Source: Alphaproteobacteria bacterium (GTDB taxonomy: Bacteria > Pseudomonadota > Alphaproteobacteria > G02398745 > G023898745). Taken from it: a DNA stretch of 64,000 nucleotides. The notes below the pieces were generated by a model. It had not been told where the DNA came from. It worked only from the letters and a program-made list of their open reading frames with translations, and searched no databases. The stretch is from positions 496,001 through 560,000 of the forward strand of contig CP060237.1 of NCBI GenBank assembly GCA_023898745.1, given 5' to 3'. Positions 8,028-17,608 of the stretch are shown in pieces (the stretch's first letter is position 1; every line of letters starts with the position of its first letter). Position numbers and translations under genes: made by a program.

Positions 8028-11000
8028 GTGCGTTAATTGCTTTTTCTCGCGCTCTTAGTTCCATCAGTTTTACATATGCGTTTCGCCAAGGCGCTACGTC
8101 GCTATATGTTACGCCTTTTACGCCAGGAAGCGCTGTGAAAGCGTGGGCTGGCTCTACATTAAACACTGAAAATTCTTCTGGTTGGAGTGCGAGTGTCCCA
8201 AAATGAGTACGTATCTCATCTCTCCCTTTGGTTTTATACCATTCTGTAGCCTCTGCCGTATTTTTAGCTTGATCAACCTCTTGCGTAATAGCCGTTGCAA
8301 TTACAGTATATAAGCGATTCCTCTCACTAACAGCAGTTGAAATTTCAGAGTCAGTTTGAGCTTGAATGCGTTGATACTCATCTGCTCTATACTTAACTGC
8401 TGCAACATAAGCTTCAGCTTCTTGTCGAAGGTCATCATCTGAAATTGTTTTTTCTGCAGCCTTCAACGCTTCAGTTGCCTTTGTGATTAACTCTGCAAAA
8501 GATAACTTCGCCAATGTTTTAGCTTTTTCTTTAGTAGTAGTAGTAGAGGAAGTTACGGCTGTGAACTTTTTAGCAATATCTTCTTGAGCAGAATCTATAT
8601 CTGCATCAGTTACTGTTACAAAACCATTTACAATGTGATCAAGAGCTGTGAAATTTTCAAGCGCATCCGCTAAAGTTTTTTCTGCTGCCTTAGAAGCGTC
8701 TTCATCTTTTAAGAGTTTAGCTACTATAGCCTTAGCTATAAGTGTTTGAATTTCTTTCAACTTCTCTTGGGTGACAAACGATTCTACTAGTACCTCCGAG
8801 GTGTCTGTAGTTTGAAAACTCGTTCTAAGCGTATGCTTTTTCTGTTTTTGTGTTGTGAAAAATTCAGCAGCTTGAGTTTTGATAGCTGCGTAGCCACCTC
8901 TACCATCATCACCTGATAGTAGTTTTCCTAACGTGTCAAGTTCTCCGATTTTAGCCGCATTCTTGCTATAAATCTCCGCATTCAACGCACTCACAGCCTC
9001 TTTTGCTTTTGTAAAGATACCATCTGTATCTTTCGTTGCTTCAGTCATAGCCGTATTAAACTTCGCAACTCTTGCTTCAAGAGCTGCCATTAAACGTTTA
9101 GCTTCAAGTTGAACATCAGCTTTTGTTAAGTTATCAGCTTTTTTAGCTTCATTTAGTGCTGTTTCAGCCTCGTTGCGTAGATCCTCAAAGGACATTTTTG
9201 CTGTTTTAACAGCTTGCGCTTCTTGCTCATCAGATTTTGTTTTGCCTGTTGCAGCTTCAGACTTTTCTGCATCTGTTAAAGATGCTTTAACTGCAGCATC
9301 ATCTGCAAAAGTGCCTGTGATGATTGCATCAAGCAACGTGTAGTGTTTTTCTGCAGCTTCTAATGCATCACCTGCAACTTTACGCAAAGATCCGTCACCT
9401 GTATCAATGATTCCAGCAGTGTTTGCGCGTGTATCTAGCTCACCTCTCTTAGTTGCTGTAGATAGCGTTTCAAGATCAAAGTCCATTATATCACTTGCAT
9501 GATCAGCTTTTCTCACTTGAACAGTCTTTGCAGCTCTTAGCTTTTTTGCAGCTTCGGCTTGAATGTTGGCATATGTTCCATCTTGGTCGTCTGCACCAAA
9601 TGCCGTGGTCAAAGTTGTATGTTGAGATGTGATGATAGAAGCTTTTGTTCTGATCTCACTGTACAATGCATTTGCTTTTTCTGTAGCATCTTTAAATGCT
9701 CCAGTTTTTGCAGCTTCTAATGCCTCTGTAAACTTCTTTGCTCTTGCAGCAAGGATGGCTACAGCTTTTTTAGCAGCATCAAGTTTCTTTAGATCTGATC
9801 TTGCATCAGTTACTGCAGTTTCAGCCTCATTTACAAGTGTTGCAAAGTCTTTCCTAGCATTTGCTTTTGCAGCTTTCTTTTTATCAGCATCATTTGCTTC
9901 ACCTGTTGCATCAAGTTCTTCTGTTGTTAACTCCGCATCCGTTGGATCGCTTGCGTATTTTGTGCGAATCAATACAAGTTTGTCATAAGCTCCTTTTGCA
10001 GCTGTTACAGCGCTGTCAGCTCCTGTGTAAACCGTATCGCCTGTTCCAATGCCAAGATCTGCAGCTAACTTGAGGAATGCAGCTTGGTTGAATGCATGGA
10101 TCTCTGTCTCTACAGCTGTATCATTGTCAAGGTTGGATTTGAGTTGAAGTTTTTCAGCAGTGTCTAGGGCTGTGTCGGAGTCTTGTTGAGTCTTTTTGTA
10201 ACCTACATTACTTGCGCTTGTATCTTCAATTGCTTTTTCTAACGTGTCAAGTTCTCCGATTTTAGCCGCATTCTTGCTATAAATCTCCGCATTCAACGCA
10301 CTCACAGCCTCTTTTGCTTTTGTAAAGATACCATCTGTATCTTTCGTTGCTTCAGTCATAGCCGTATTAAACTTCGCAACTCTTGCTTCAAGAGCTGCCA
10401 TTAAACGTTTAGCTTCAAGTTGAACATCAGCTTTTGTTAAGTTATCAGCTTTTTTAGCTTCATTTAGTGCTGTTTCAGCCTCGTTGCGTAGATCCTCAAA
10501 GGACATTTTTGCTGTTTTAACAGCTTGCGCTTCTTGCTCATCAGATTTTGTTTTGCCTGTTGCAGCTTCAGACTTTTCTGCATCTGTTAAAGATGCTTTA
10601 ACTGCAGCATCATCTGCAAAAGTGCCTGTGATGATTGCATCAAGCAACGTGTAGTGTTTTTCTGCAGCTTCTAATGCATCACCTGCAACTTTACGCAAAG
10701 ATCCGTCACCTGTATCAATGATTCCAGCAGTGTTTGCGCGTGTATCTAGCTCACCTCTCTTAGTTGCTGTAGATAGCGTTTCAAGATCAAAGTCCATTAT
10801 ATCACTTGCATGATCAGCTTTTCTCACTTGAACAGTCTTTGCAGCTCTTAGCTTTTTTGCAGCTTCGGCTTGAATGTTGGCATATGTTCCATCTTGGTCG
10901 TCTGCACCAAATGCCGTGGTCAAAGTTGTATGTTGAGATGTGATGATAGAAGCTTTTGTTCTGATCTCACTGTACAATGCATTTGCTTTTTCTGTAGCAT

Positions 11001-13458
11001 CTTTAAATGCTCCAGTTTTTGCAGCTTCTAATGCCTCTGTAAACTTCTTTGCTCTTGCAGCAAGGATGGCTACAGCTTTTTTAGCAGCATCAAGTTTCTT
11101 TAGATCTGATCTTGCATCAGTTACTGCAGTTTCAGCCTCATTTACAAGTGTTGCAAAGTCTTTCCTAGCATTTGCTTTTGCAGCTTTCTTTTTATCAGCA
11201 TCATTTGCTTCACCTGTTGCATCAAGTTCTTCTGTTGTTAACTCCGCATCCGTTGGATCGCTTGCGTATTTTGTGCGAATCAATACAAGTTTGTCATAAG
11301 CTCCTTTTGCAGCTGTTACAGCGCTGTCAGCTCCTGTGTAAACCGTATCGCCTGTTCCAATGCCAAGATCTGCAGCTAACTTGAGGAATGCAGCTTGGTT
11401 GAATGCATGGATCTCTGTCTCTACAGCTGTATCATTGTCAAGGTTGGATTTGAGTTGAAGTTTTTCAGCAGTGTCTAGGGCTGTGTCGGAGTCTTGTTGA
11501 GTCTTTTTGTAACCTACATTACTTGCGCTTGTATCTTCAATTGCTTTTTCTAACGTGTCAAGTTCTCCGATTTTAGCCGCATTCTTGCTATAAATCTCCG
11601 CATTCAACGCACTCACAGCCTCTTTTGCTTTTGTAAAGATACCATCTGTATCTTTCGTTGCTTCAGTCATAGCCGTATTAAACTTCGCAACTCTTGCTTC
11701 AAGAGCTGCCATTAAACGTTTAGCTTCAAGTTGAACATCAGCTTTTGTTAAGTTATCAGCTTTTTTAGCTTCATTTAGTGCTGTTTCAGCCTCGTTGCGT
11801 AGATCCTCAAAGGACATTTTTGCTGTTTTAACAGCTTGCGCTTCTTGCTCATCAGATTTTGTTTTGCCTGTTGCAGCTTCAGACTTTTCTGCATCTGTTA
11901 AAGATGCTTTAACTGCAGCATCATCTGCAAAAGTGCCTGTGATGATTGCATCAAGCAACGTGTAGTGTTTTTCTGCAGCTTCTAATGCATCACCTGCAAC
12001 TTTACGCAAAGATCCGTCACCTGTATCAATGATTCCAGCAGTGTTTGCGCGTGTATCTAGCTCACCTCTCTTAGTTGCTGTAGATAGCGTTTCAAGATCA
12101 AAGTCCATTATATCACTTGCATGATCAGCTTTTCTCACTTGAACAGTCTTTGCAGCTCTTAGCTTTTTTGCAGCTTCGGCTTGAATGTTGGCATATGTTC
12201 CATCTTGGTCGTCTGCACCAAATGCCGTGGTCAAAGTTGTATGTTGAGATGTGATGATAGAAGCTTTTGTTCTGATCTCACTGTACAATGCATTTGCTTT
12301 TTCTGTAGCATCTTTAAATGCTCCAGTTTTTGCAGCTTCTAATGCCTCTGTAAACTTCTTTGCTCTTGCAGCAAGGATGGCTACAGCTTTTTTAGCAGCA
12401 TCAAGTTTCTTTAGATCTGATCTTGCATCAGTTACTGCAGTTTCAGCCTCATTTACAAGTGTTGCAAAGTCTTTCCTAGCATTTGCTTTTGCAGCTTTCT
12501 TTTTATCAGCATCATTTGCTTCACCTGTTGCATCAAGTTCTTCTGTTGTTAACTCCGCATCCGTTGGATCGCTTGCGTATTTTGTGCGAATCAATACAAG
12601 TTTGTCATAAGCTCCTTTTGCAGCTGTTACAGCGCTGTCAGCTCCTGTGTAAACCGTATCGCCTGTTCCAATGCCAAGATCTGCAGCTAACTTGAGGAAT
12701 GCAGCTTGGTTGAATGCATGGATCTCTGTCTCTACAGCTGTATCATTGTCAAGGTTGGATTTGAGTTGAAGTTTTTCAGCGGTGTCTAGGGCTGTGTCGG
12801 ACGATGTTTGAGTTGTCTTAGAGCTTTTAATTGTTGCGTCAAGTGTATTAAGTTTCTCCGCTCCTACAAAACTCTCAACCTGTCTTTCCAAGGTAGATCC
12901 TGCTGTAGCATCTAGCGCCTTTAGTTCCGTAGCTACCGCTTTACCAACTTTTCCAATCTCTTCAGCTATTATATCAACAGGATCTAACGCTTTCTCAGAT
13001 TCATCTATATGCAGACCTGCTTTAGGAGCTGTAAGTTTTAACAAATCAGCAAATTTCATCTTATCATTCGCAGCTTGCAAGTCTGCCTCTGCATTACTCA
13101 CCTTAGAAAATGCGTTGGTATGGCTTCTGAGTTCAGCAACTATCTCATCCTTTGCTTCTATTTTTTCTTGAACCAGTTTAGCTCTTGCTAAAAGCGTTCC
13201 TTTAACTGTAGTTGTGTCTGCATCATAAATTCCTGCACTATCAAATGCTGTTGTATCAGAAGGCTTCACCTTGTCATCGGCAAGAAATTCGCCGATACTT
13301 TTCTCAGTAATTTCCAACTGTTCTCTGCTGAATACGCCAGTTTCAAGTGTTGCTCTAAAGCCATCTGGGTTAAGAATAGCTCTTTCAGCTGCGTATCTTG
13401 CTGTCATAACTTCATCGGCATTAGCTGAGGCGTTAAGATTAAGTATAAATAAGATCAT
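8020..13458 (-). CDS. Pair B cargo: giant Ala-rich helical repeat protein with a 437-residue unit present three times
   Basis: Function unknown, 1812 residues. The start MILFILNLNASANADE is another short hydrophobic N-terminus with Ala-Ser. The core is 2.95 tandem copies of a 437-residue unit encoded by almost identical 1311-bp DNA (8930-12801). Each unit contains two diverged subrepeats of about 200 residues; compare FATLVNEAETAVTDA with FEDLRNEAETALNEA. A further diverged copy lies near the C-terminus (FAELITKATEALKAAEK). The composition is Ala, Lys, Glu, Asp and Thr, with no Cys or Trp in the repeats. It suggests a long, soluble, acidic helical rod, perhaps a surface or secreted stalk. Its ATG overlaps the stop of the barrel-like partner by four bases (ATGA). 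Confidence 0.85.
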   Translation of the reverse strand: MILFILNLNASANADEVMTARYAAERAILNPDGFRATLETGVFSREQLEITEKSIGEFLADDKVKPSDTTAFDSAGIYDADTTTVKGTLLARAKLVQEKIEAKDEIVAELRSHTNAFSKVSNAEADLQAANDKMKFADLLKLTAPKAGLHIDESEKALDPVDIIAEEIGKVGKAVATELKALDATAGSTLERQVESFVGAEKLNTLDATIKSSKTTQTSSDTALDTAEKLQLKSNLDNDTAVETEIHAFNQAAFLKLAADLGIGTGDTVYTGADSAVTAAKGAYDKLVLIRTKYASDPTDAELTTEELDATGEANDADKKKAAKANARKDFATLVNEAETAVTDARSDLKKLDAAKKAVAILAARAKKFTEALEAAKTGAFKDATEKANALYSEIRTKASIITSQHTTLTTAFGADDQDGTYANIQAEAAKKLRAAKTVQVRKADHASDIMDFDLETLSTATKRGELDTRANTAGIIDTGDGSLRKVAGDALEAAEKHYTLLDAIITGTFADDAAVKASLTDAEKSEAATGKTKSDEQEAQAVKTAKMSFEDLRNEAETALNEAKKADNLTKADVQLEAKRLMAALEARVAKFNTAMTEATKDTDGIFTKAKEAVSALNAEIYSKNAAKIGELDTLEKAIEDTSASNVGYKKTQQDSDTALDTAEKLQLKSNLDNDTAVETEIHAFNQAAFLKLAADLGIGTGDTVYTGADSAVTAAKGAYDKLVLIRTKYASDPTDAELTTEELDATGEANDADKKKAAKANARKDFATLVNEAETAVTDARSDLKKLDAAKKAVAILAARAKKFTEALEAAKTGAFKDATEKANALYSEIRTKASIITSQHTTLTTAFGADDQDGTYANIQAEAAKKLRAAKTVQVRKADHASDIMDFDLETLSTATKRGELDTRANTAGIIDTGDGSLRKVAGDALEAAEKHYTLLDAIITGTFADDAAVKASLTDAEKSEAATGKTKSDEQEAQAVKTAKMSFEDLRNEAETALNEAKKADNLTKADVQLEAKRLMAALEARVAKFNTAMTEATKDTDGIFTKAKEAVSALNAEIYSKNAAKIGELDTLEKAIEDTSASNVGYKKTQQDSDTALDTAEKLQLKSNLDNDTAVETEIHAFNQAAFLKLAADLGIGTGDTVYTGADSAVTAAKGAYDKLVLIRTKYASDPTDAELTTEELDATGEANDADKKKAAKANARKDFATLVNEAETAVTDARSDLKKLDAAKKAVAILAARAKKFTEALEAAKTGAFKDATEKANALYSEIRTKASIITSQHTTLTTAFGADDQDGTYANIQAEAAKKLRAAKTVQVRKADHASDIMDFDLETLSTATKRGELDTRANTAGIIDTGDGSLRKVAGDALEAAEKHYTLLDAIITGTFADDAAVKASLTDAEKSEAATGKTKSDEQEAQAVKTAKMSFEDLRNEAETALNEAKKADNLTKADVQLEAKRLMAALEARVAKFNTAMTEATKDTDGIFTKAKEAVSALNAEIYSKNAAKIGELDTLGKLLSGDDGRGGYAAIKTQAAEFFTTQKQKKHTLRTSFQTTDTSEVLVESFVTQEKLKEIQTLIAKAIVAKLLKDEDASKAAEKTLADALENFTALDHIVNGFVTVTDADIDSAQEDIAKKFTAVTSSTTTTKEKAKTLAKLSFAELITKATEALKAAEKTISDDDLRQEAEAYVAAVKYRADEYQRIQAQTDSEISTAVSERNRLYTVIATAITQEVDQAKNTAEATEWYKTKGRDEIRTHFGTLALQPEEFSVFNVEPAHAFTALPGVKGVTYSDVAPWRNAYVKLMELRAREKAINALK
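8930..12801. repeat. Tandem 1311-bp repeat, 2.95 nearly identical copies
   Basis: Copies lie at 8930-10240, 10241-11551 and 11552-12801. The period is exactly 1311 bases (437 codons), so the frame is kept. By eye the copies are identical except for one A/G difference near 12780. Such identity implies recent amplification, gene conversion or ongoing unequal recombination; the copy number could also be affected by assembly. Confidence 0.95.
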
Positions 13459-14186
13459 AGCAGTCCTCCTGATTCAACCAAAATACCTACAGATACTTTG
13501 TGATTTGTTTTTGATTTGATTTCATTAACGGTTATATTTTGGATTCTTTGATTTTTGTCAGCTTTACCTGCTGTCAAATCAAATTCCTCATCCGCTCTTA
13601 GGTAGAGATCTTTTTTTAATGTTGAGCTTCCAATACCATATTGGTAAGCTCCAACAACATGGATGTGATTCATGACTTTGTATTTTAGCTCTACGCCAGC
13701 AAAACCATTATAGAACTTGTCTGCATGAGGCGATTCTCCACCAAGATTATTGCTGTCAGAGAGATAAACAGCCTTATCTTCAAACTTTGGAGCTTTTGCG
13801 CTTGCCTTCATATTGATTTTATTCATACTCCGCATTTGAGCGCCGAAAATAAAAGAAGCTACAAGTTTATTCATAACTTCGTACCCAATGCCAAACTTAA
13901 CTTGACCAAGGTCTTTTACATCAGATTTTAGGAATGCTGCCGCATTGCCTGCGATTTCAGCTTTGGCATGGATTTTTCCTTGTTGCCAGGAAATGCCTCC
14001 AGATAGAAGCAACAAAGGTAACTTTCCATAATCACAATCTCCAAAAGTTACTTCAGGTTTTGTTTTTGCTCCGCCAGGAAGAGTTATCTCTTCTTCCGTA
14101 GCCTTAATCTCCTTTGAAGGCACATCTACCGTTGCAGCGCCTCCCATAACAGCAACGAACCAGTCGAAGCCTGTTCCTAAAAACAT
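13455..14186 (-). CDS. Small beta-barrel-like protein, pair B (partner of the 1812-residue protein)
   Basis: 243 residues. It begins MFLGTGFDWFVAVMGG, so the first predicted strand follows the start Met with no basic n-region. Shared landmarks with the products at 3150, 18754 and 20467 are FDWF near the start, KDLGQVKFGIGYEV in the middle, AVYLSDSNN, FYNGFAGVELKYKV and the last strand HKVSVGILVESGGLL. The similarity to the pair C and D proteins is high and to pair A lower. An outer-membrane-type barrel fits the alternation pattern; no catalytic motif is visible. It is the first gene of a two-gene unit read away from mipZ, and its stop overlaps the cargo start. Confidence 0.75.
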   Translation of the reverse strand: MFLGTGFDWFVAVMGGAATVDVPSKEIKATEEEITLPGGAKTKPEVTFGDCDYGKLPLLLLSGGISWQQGKIHAKAEIAGNAAAFLKSDVKDLGQVKFGIGYEVMNKLVASFIFGAQMRSMNKINMKASAKAPKFEDKAVYLSDSNNLGGESPHADKFYNGFAGVELKYKVMNHIHVVGAYQYGIGSSTLKKDLYLRADEEFDLTAGKADKNQRIQNITVNEIKSKTNHKVSVGILVESGGLL

Positions 14187-14305
14187 GATATATATCCATT
14201 TTCTCCATTATATATGATGAGGTTAGCAAACCTGCTGTAAAAAAACAACACACTTTGTTTTCACGTTTTGATCTTGCTACACTTTAAAAAAAAGTACTGA
14301 AAAAA

Positions 14306-15133
14306 ATGAAAAAGCCATATGTAATTGTCTTGGGCAATGAAAAGGGTGGAACAGGGAAGTCCACTTTGTCCATGCATCTTATAGTAAGTCTCTTGAGAAA
14401 GGGGCATAAAGTTGGATCTATAGATGTAGACGCGCGTCAAGGCACCTTGACCCGATATTTTCATAACAGAAAACGTCACCTTGAGAATAATCCATCTGCG
14501 AAGTTGCCGATGCCAGAGCATCATGAGTTGCACAAATCTGCAAATGATAATGTGACACAGGCACATAAAGAGGATGAAGAGAATTTTGCAGCGCTTATGG
14601 AAAAATTATCGCATTGTGATTATGTTGTGGTGGATACGCCAGGTAATGACACATATTTGTCACGAGTAGCGCATTCGTATGCATCTACATTAATTACACC
14701 GATTAATGACAGTTTTATTGACTTGGATATGTTGGTGCGTGTGAATGATAATTCTAAAGATGCCAAAGATATTAAGCCAAGCTTATACTCTCAAACGGTT
14801 TGGGAGCAAAAAATGAAAAAAGCCAAGCGTGATGGTGGGCAAATTGATTGGATTGTAGTGCGTAATCGTTTGAGTAATTTGAGTTCAAATAACAATATGG
14901 AGATTGAGAAAATCCTGAGCGCGCTTGCGCCACGCATTGGATTTCGTTTGATTTCAGGGTTTACAGAGCGTGTTATATTTAAAGAATTGTTTTTGCAAGG
15001 TGTGACATTGTTGGATTTGATTGAAATCGGAATGCAAATGCGTTTGTCACACATTGCCGCACGAAATGAGCTGGCTGTTTTGATTAAGGCTGTGTTTTCC
15101 AGTCAAGACCGCGTGGAGAAGCGGGCGGGGTAG
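14306..15133 (+). CDS. mipZ: MipZ-type ParA-family ATPase positioning the division plane
   Basis: MipZ is the alphaproteobacterial ATPase that forms a gradient from the ParB-bound poles and inhibits FtsZ away from mid-cell. The 275-residue product has the deviant Walker A motif GNEKGGTGKST (residues 10-20), then IDVDARQGTLTRYFHNR. That LTRYF.NR signature is typical of MipZ rather than plasmid ParA. Walker B is YVVVDTPGND. The C-terminal part (ERVIFKELFLQGVTLLDL) also fits the MipZ family. It stands alone, divergent from barrel gene B, with no parB beside it. A family A repeat follows its stop. Confidence 0.9.
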   Translation: MKKPYVIVLGNEKGGTGKSTLSMHLIVSLLRKGHKVGSIDVDARQGTLTRYFHNRKRHLENNPSAKLPMPEHHELHKSANDNVTQAHKEDEENFAALMEKLSHCDYVVVDTPGNDTYLSRVAHSYASTLITPINDSFIDLDMLVRVNDNSKDAKDIKPSLYSQTVWEQKMKKAKRDGGQIDWIVVRNRLSNLSSNNNMEIEKILSALAPRIGFRLISGFTERVIFKELFLQGVTLLDLIEIGMQMRLSHIAARNELAVLIKAVFSSQDRVEKRAG

Positions 15134-15135
15134 TT

Positions 15136-15207
15136 CGTCATCACGAGGTGCGTAGCGCTGTGGTGATTCATGGATGGCCGCAGTCCCTTCGGGACTTCGC
15201 TAGGACG
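15136..15207. repeat. Family A element
   Basis: CGTCATCACGAGG...GTGGTGATTC is followed by the second hairpin, which ends TAGGACG. It fills the mipZ-transporter gap. Confidence 0.85.
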
Positions 15208-15275
15208 GTGCGTTTTGCGTCTTTACAAATTCCTTATAAAATGCAAAATTATAAATCATACCCAGATGAAAAACC

Positions 15276-16520
15276 ATGAAGCAATTTAAGTATTGGCAAG
15301 CACGTATTTTTGCATCAATTTTCATTGGATACGCTGGGTTTTATCTGATTCGTAACAACATTTTTTCTTATGCATTTCCTTTGCTCCAAAAATCTTTTGG
15401 ATATTCAAACTTCGATATTGGTGTAATTATCACATTAGGCAATTTGGTTCATGCATTTGGCAAGGGTATTAATGGGTTAATTAGTGACCGTGTGAACGCA
15501 CGATATTTTATGTCATTTGGGTTACTTGGATCTGCTTTAATGGTGATGTCAATGAGTTTTTCTCAGTCGTTTACATCTTTAGTCTTATTATATATGTTGC
15601 ATCAGGGCTTTCAATCTATGGGGTGGCCACCATGCGCTAAGCTGCTTTCAAGTTGGTTTACGAAGCAAGAGCTTGGCCTGAGATGGTCGCTTTTGAATGC
15701 ATCGCAACAATTTGGTGGGTTGGCTGCTTACTTTGTTGTGGCCTTTGTGATGTGGATGTTTTCTAAGGATTGGCATTTTATCTTTTTTGTTCCTGCATTT
15801 TTATCTTTATGCGCAGCATTATTTTTGTTTGTCTTTTTGCGAGATACGCCAGAATCTATGGGCTTTGAATCTGTCTGCAAGACAGATAAAAAGATCGATT
15901 TGTATGACTGGAAGGTTCTTAAGAAGCTTGTGTATAAGAATCCTCTCGTATTATATGTGTGTTGTGCAAACTTCTTCTTATATTATGTGCGCATGTCTCT
16001 TATTATATGGGCGCCTAAGTTTTTGGCTGAGTTTAAGCAGGTAAAGACGTTAGCAACAATTACGAATCCAGCGATGAAAGATGTGTGTGCTGTTGTTGGT
16101 GGGATTGTTGCTGGGTATATCTCAGACCATATTTTTAAAGGCGATCGCGGTATTGTAAGTACGATCTACATGGTTGTGATCACTATTCTTATCTTTGTGT
16201 TGTGGCAACTTCCTGGGGGTAATGCAACGCTACTGATGTTCCTTATGGGGGCGATTGGCTTTTTCTTAACAGGACCGCAAATTTTGATAGGGATATCAGC
16301 AACTGATTATTCTGATAAAAGATTGTCTGGAGCCGCAACGGGGCTTACAGGATTTTTTGGGTATGCGGGAACGGCGTTGACGGGCGTAGGTTCTGGTTGG
16401 TTGTTAGATCATTTTGGATGGAATGCCTTTTTCTTTGTGGTATGTGTTTCAGGGGTGTGTGCGAGCGCATTTTTGGCGCTGGCTTGGTATAAGCGCTTGA
16501 ATCATGACAAAATGGTGTAG
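15276..16520 (+). CDS. Major facilitator transporter of the organophosphate:phosphate antiporter type
   Basis: The 414-residue membrane protein has about 12 hydrophobic segments. The N-terminus YWQARIFASIFIGYAGFY..R and the motif GKGINGLISDR are typical of the GlpT/UhpT/UhpC (OPA) family, which exchanges sugar phosphates or glycerol phosphate for phosphate across the inner membrane. GWPPCAKLLSSWF and RWSLLNASQQFGG match OPA loops. The real substrate cannot be read from sequence. In an intracellular bacterium, import of a phosphorylated host metabolite is likely. It lies between two palindromic elements and is probably its own transcription unit. Confidence 0.85.
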   Translation: MKQFKYWQARIFASIFIGYAGFYLIRNNIFSYAFPLLQKSFGYSNFDIGVIITLGNLVHAFGKGINGLISDRVNARYFMSFGLLGSALMVMSMSFSQSFTSLVLLYMLHQGFQSMGWPPCAKLLSSWFTKQELGLRWSLLNASQQFGGLAAYFVVAFVMWMFSKDWHFIFFVPAFLSLCAALFLFVFLRDTPESMGFESVCKTDKKIDLYDWKVLKKLVYKNPLVLYVCCANFFLYYVRMSLIIWAPKFLAEFKQVKTLATITNPAMKDVCAVVGGIVAGYISDHIFKGDRGIVSTIYMVVITILIFVLWQLPGGNATLLMFLMGAIGFFLTGPQILIGISATDYSDKRLSGAATGLTGFFGYAGTALTGVGSGWLLDHFGWNAFFFVVCVSGVCASAFLALAWYKRLNHDKMV

Positions 16521-16537
16521 TGAGGCGCATTAATTAC

Positions 16538-16631
16538 CGTCATCCCGGAGCGAGCCAAAGGCGAGAATCCGGGATCCACGTAAGATTTAATGGATCCCGG
16601 GTCTTTAGCTACGCCAAATCCCGGGATGACG
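16538..16631. repeat. Family C palindromic element
   Basis: The ends CGTCATCCCGGAG and CCGGGATGACG match the termini of families A and B, but the interior differs (AATCCGGGATCC facing GGATCCCGGGT). It is the only C copy I found. It lies just before atpB. Confidence 0.85.
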
Positions 16632-16659
16632 ACGTTCCGGAAAGGAGATAGATCACACA

Positions 16660-17364
16660 ATGGCATCGCCACTTGATCAGTTCAAAATTATAACACTTGT
16701 TCCGCTGAAGTTTGGATCTATTGATATTTCTTTCACCAACTCTTCTCTTTGCATGTTGATTGCAGCAGTTCTATGCATTGCGATTCCTTATATGCTTTTG
16801 AATGAGAAGCGATTTGTGATTGTGGATACCTTAATGGAATTTGTGAGAACGATGACAGAAAAGTATATTGGTGACATGACCTATTTTCCTTTGGTAATAT
16901 CGTTATTTTTATTTTTAGCACTTTCCAATTTAATTGGTGTTATTCCGGGCGCCTTCACAACGACCAGCCACATTTCAATGACCTTATTTTTGGCTGCAAG
17001 TATGTATCTCTTTATTATAGGGTGCGGTTTTTACCACAATGGACTTGGGTTTTTTCGTATCTTTTTCCCTAAAGGTATTCCAGTTTATGTGGCGCCATTG
17101 TTGATTCCTATAGAGATTATTTCGTTTTTTACCAAACCTATAAGTCTTGCTGTGCGGTTATTTGCAAATATGTTAGCAGGGCATATTATGGTGAAAATTT
17201 TCGTAGGGTTTTCTGTTTTGTTAGGTCTAAATCCATTTTCGCTTCTCCCGATTGGTGCTAACGTTCTCTTAATTGGGTTTGAAGTATTTGTTGCAGTTAT
17301 TCAAGCATACGTCTTCACTTTGTTAACTTGTCTTTATCTAAACGATGTCCTAAACTTACATTAG
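16660..17364 (+). CDS. atpB: ATP synthase F0 subunit a
   Basis: Subunit a forms the proton half-channels of the F0 motor in the inner membrane. The 234-residue product is hydrophobic throughout. The essential Arg is visible in SLAVRLFANMLAGH (about residue 166), and the C-terminal helix contains the conserved FEVFVAVIQAYVFTLL. AAAGGAGAT lies just before the ATG. It is the first gene of an atpB-atpE-atpF'-atpF cluster. No atpI is seen upstream and the F1 genes are not in the window, as is usual in alphaproteobacteria. Confidence 0.97.
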   Translation: MASPLDQFKIITLVPLKFGSIDISFTNSSLCMLIAAVLCIAIPYMLLNEKRFVIVDTLMEFVRTMTEKYIGDMTYFPLVISLFLFLALSNLIGVIPGAFTTTSHISMTLFLAASMYLFIIGCGFYHNGLGFFRIFFPKGIPVYVAPLLIPIEIISFFTKPISLAVRLFANMLAGHIMVKIFVGFSVLLGLNPFSLLPIGANVLLIGFEVFVAVIQAYVFTLLTCLYLNDVLNLH

Positions 17365-17389
17365 TAGGGAACAATAAACGCATCAGACC

Positions 17390-17605
17390 ATGGACATCAA
17401 GCTTTTATCCGCTGCAATTGCACTTTTGCCACTTATCGGCGTGGCTCTTGCTTTGGGGCGTATTGCCTCATCTGCAATCGACTCATCTGCAAGAAACCCG
17501 TCTGCCAAAGATGATCTTTTTAACAAAATGATGTTAGGTCTAGCCTTTACAGAGGCAGTGGCCTTATTTGCGCTTGTTGTTTCCATACTCATTTTGTTTA
17601 GCTGA
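17390..17605 (+). CDS. atpE: ATP synthase F0 subunit c
   Basis: Subunit c forms the proton-driven rotor ring. The 71-residue hairpin has two membrane helices joined by the polar loop SSARNPSAKDD. The proton-carrying acid is Glu55 in LAFTEAVALFAL. Length and loop are normal for alphaproteobacteria. The gene starts 25 bases after atpB and ends 3 bases before atpF'. Confidence 0.97.
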   Translation: MDIKLLSAAIALLPLIGVALALGRIASSAIDSSARNPSAKDDLFNKMMLGLAFTEAVALFALVVSILILFS

Positions 17606-17608
17606 TAC

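Noticed and set aside
9629..12695. Identical 119- and 70-codon open frames on the plus strand opposite the 1812-residue gene
   Set aside because: They repeat every 1311 bases only because the DNA repeats; they are antisense shadows of an Ala-rich coding sequence and have no ribosome sites.
14306..15133. Plasmid-type ParA, suggesting an integrated plasmid
   Set aside because: The deviant Walker A with RQGTLTRYFHNR and the C-terminal region are those of chromosomal MipZ; no parB or replication gene is adjacent.
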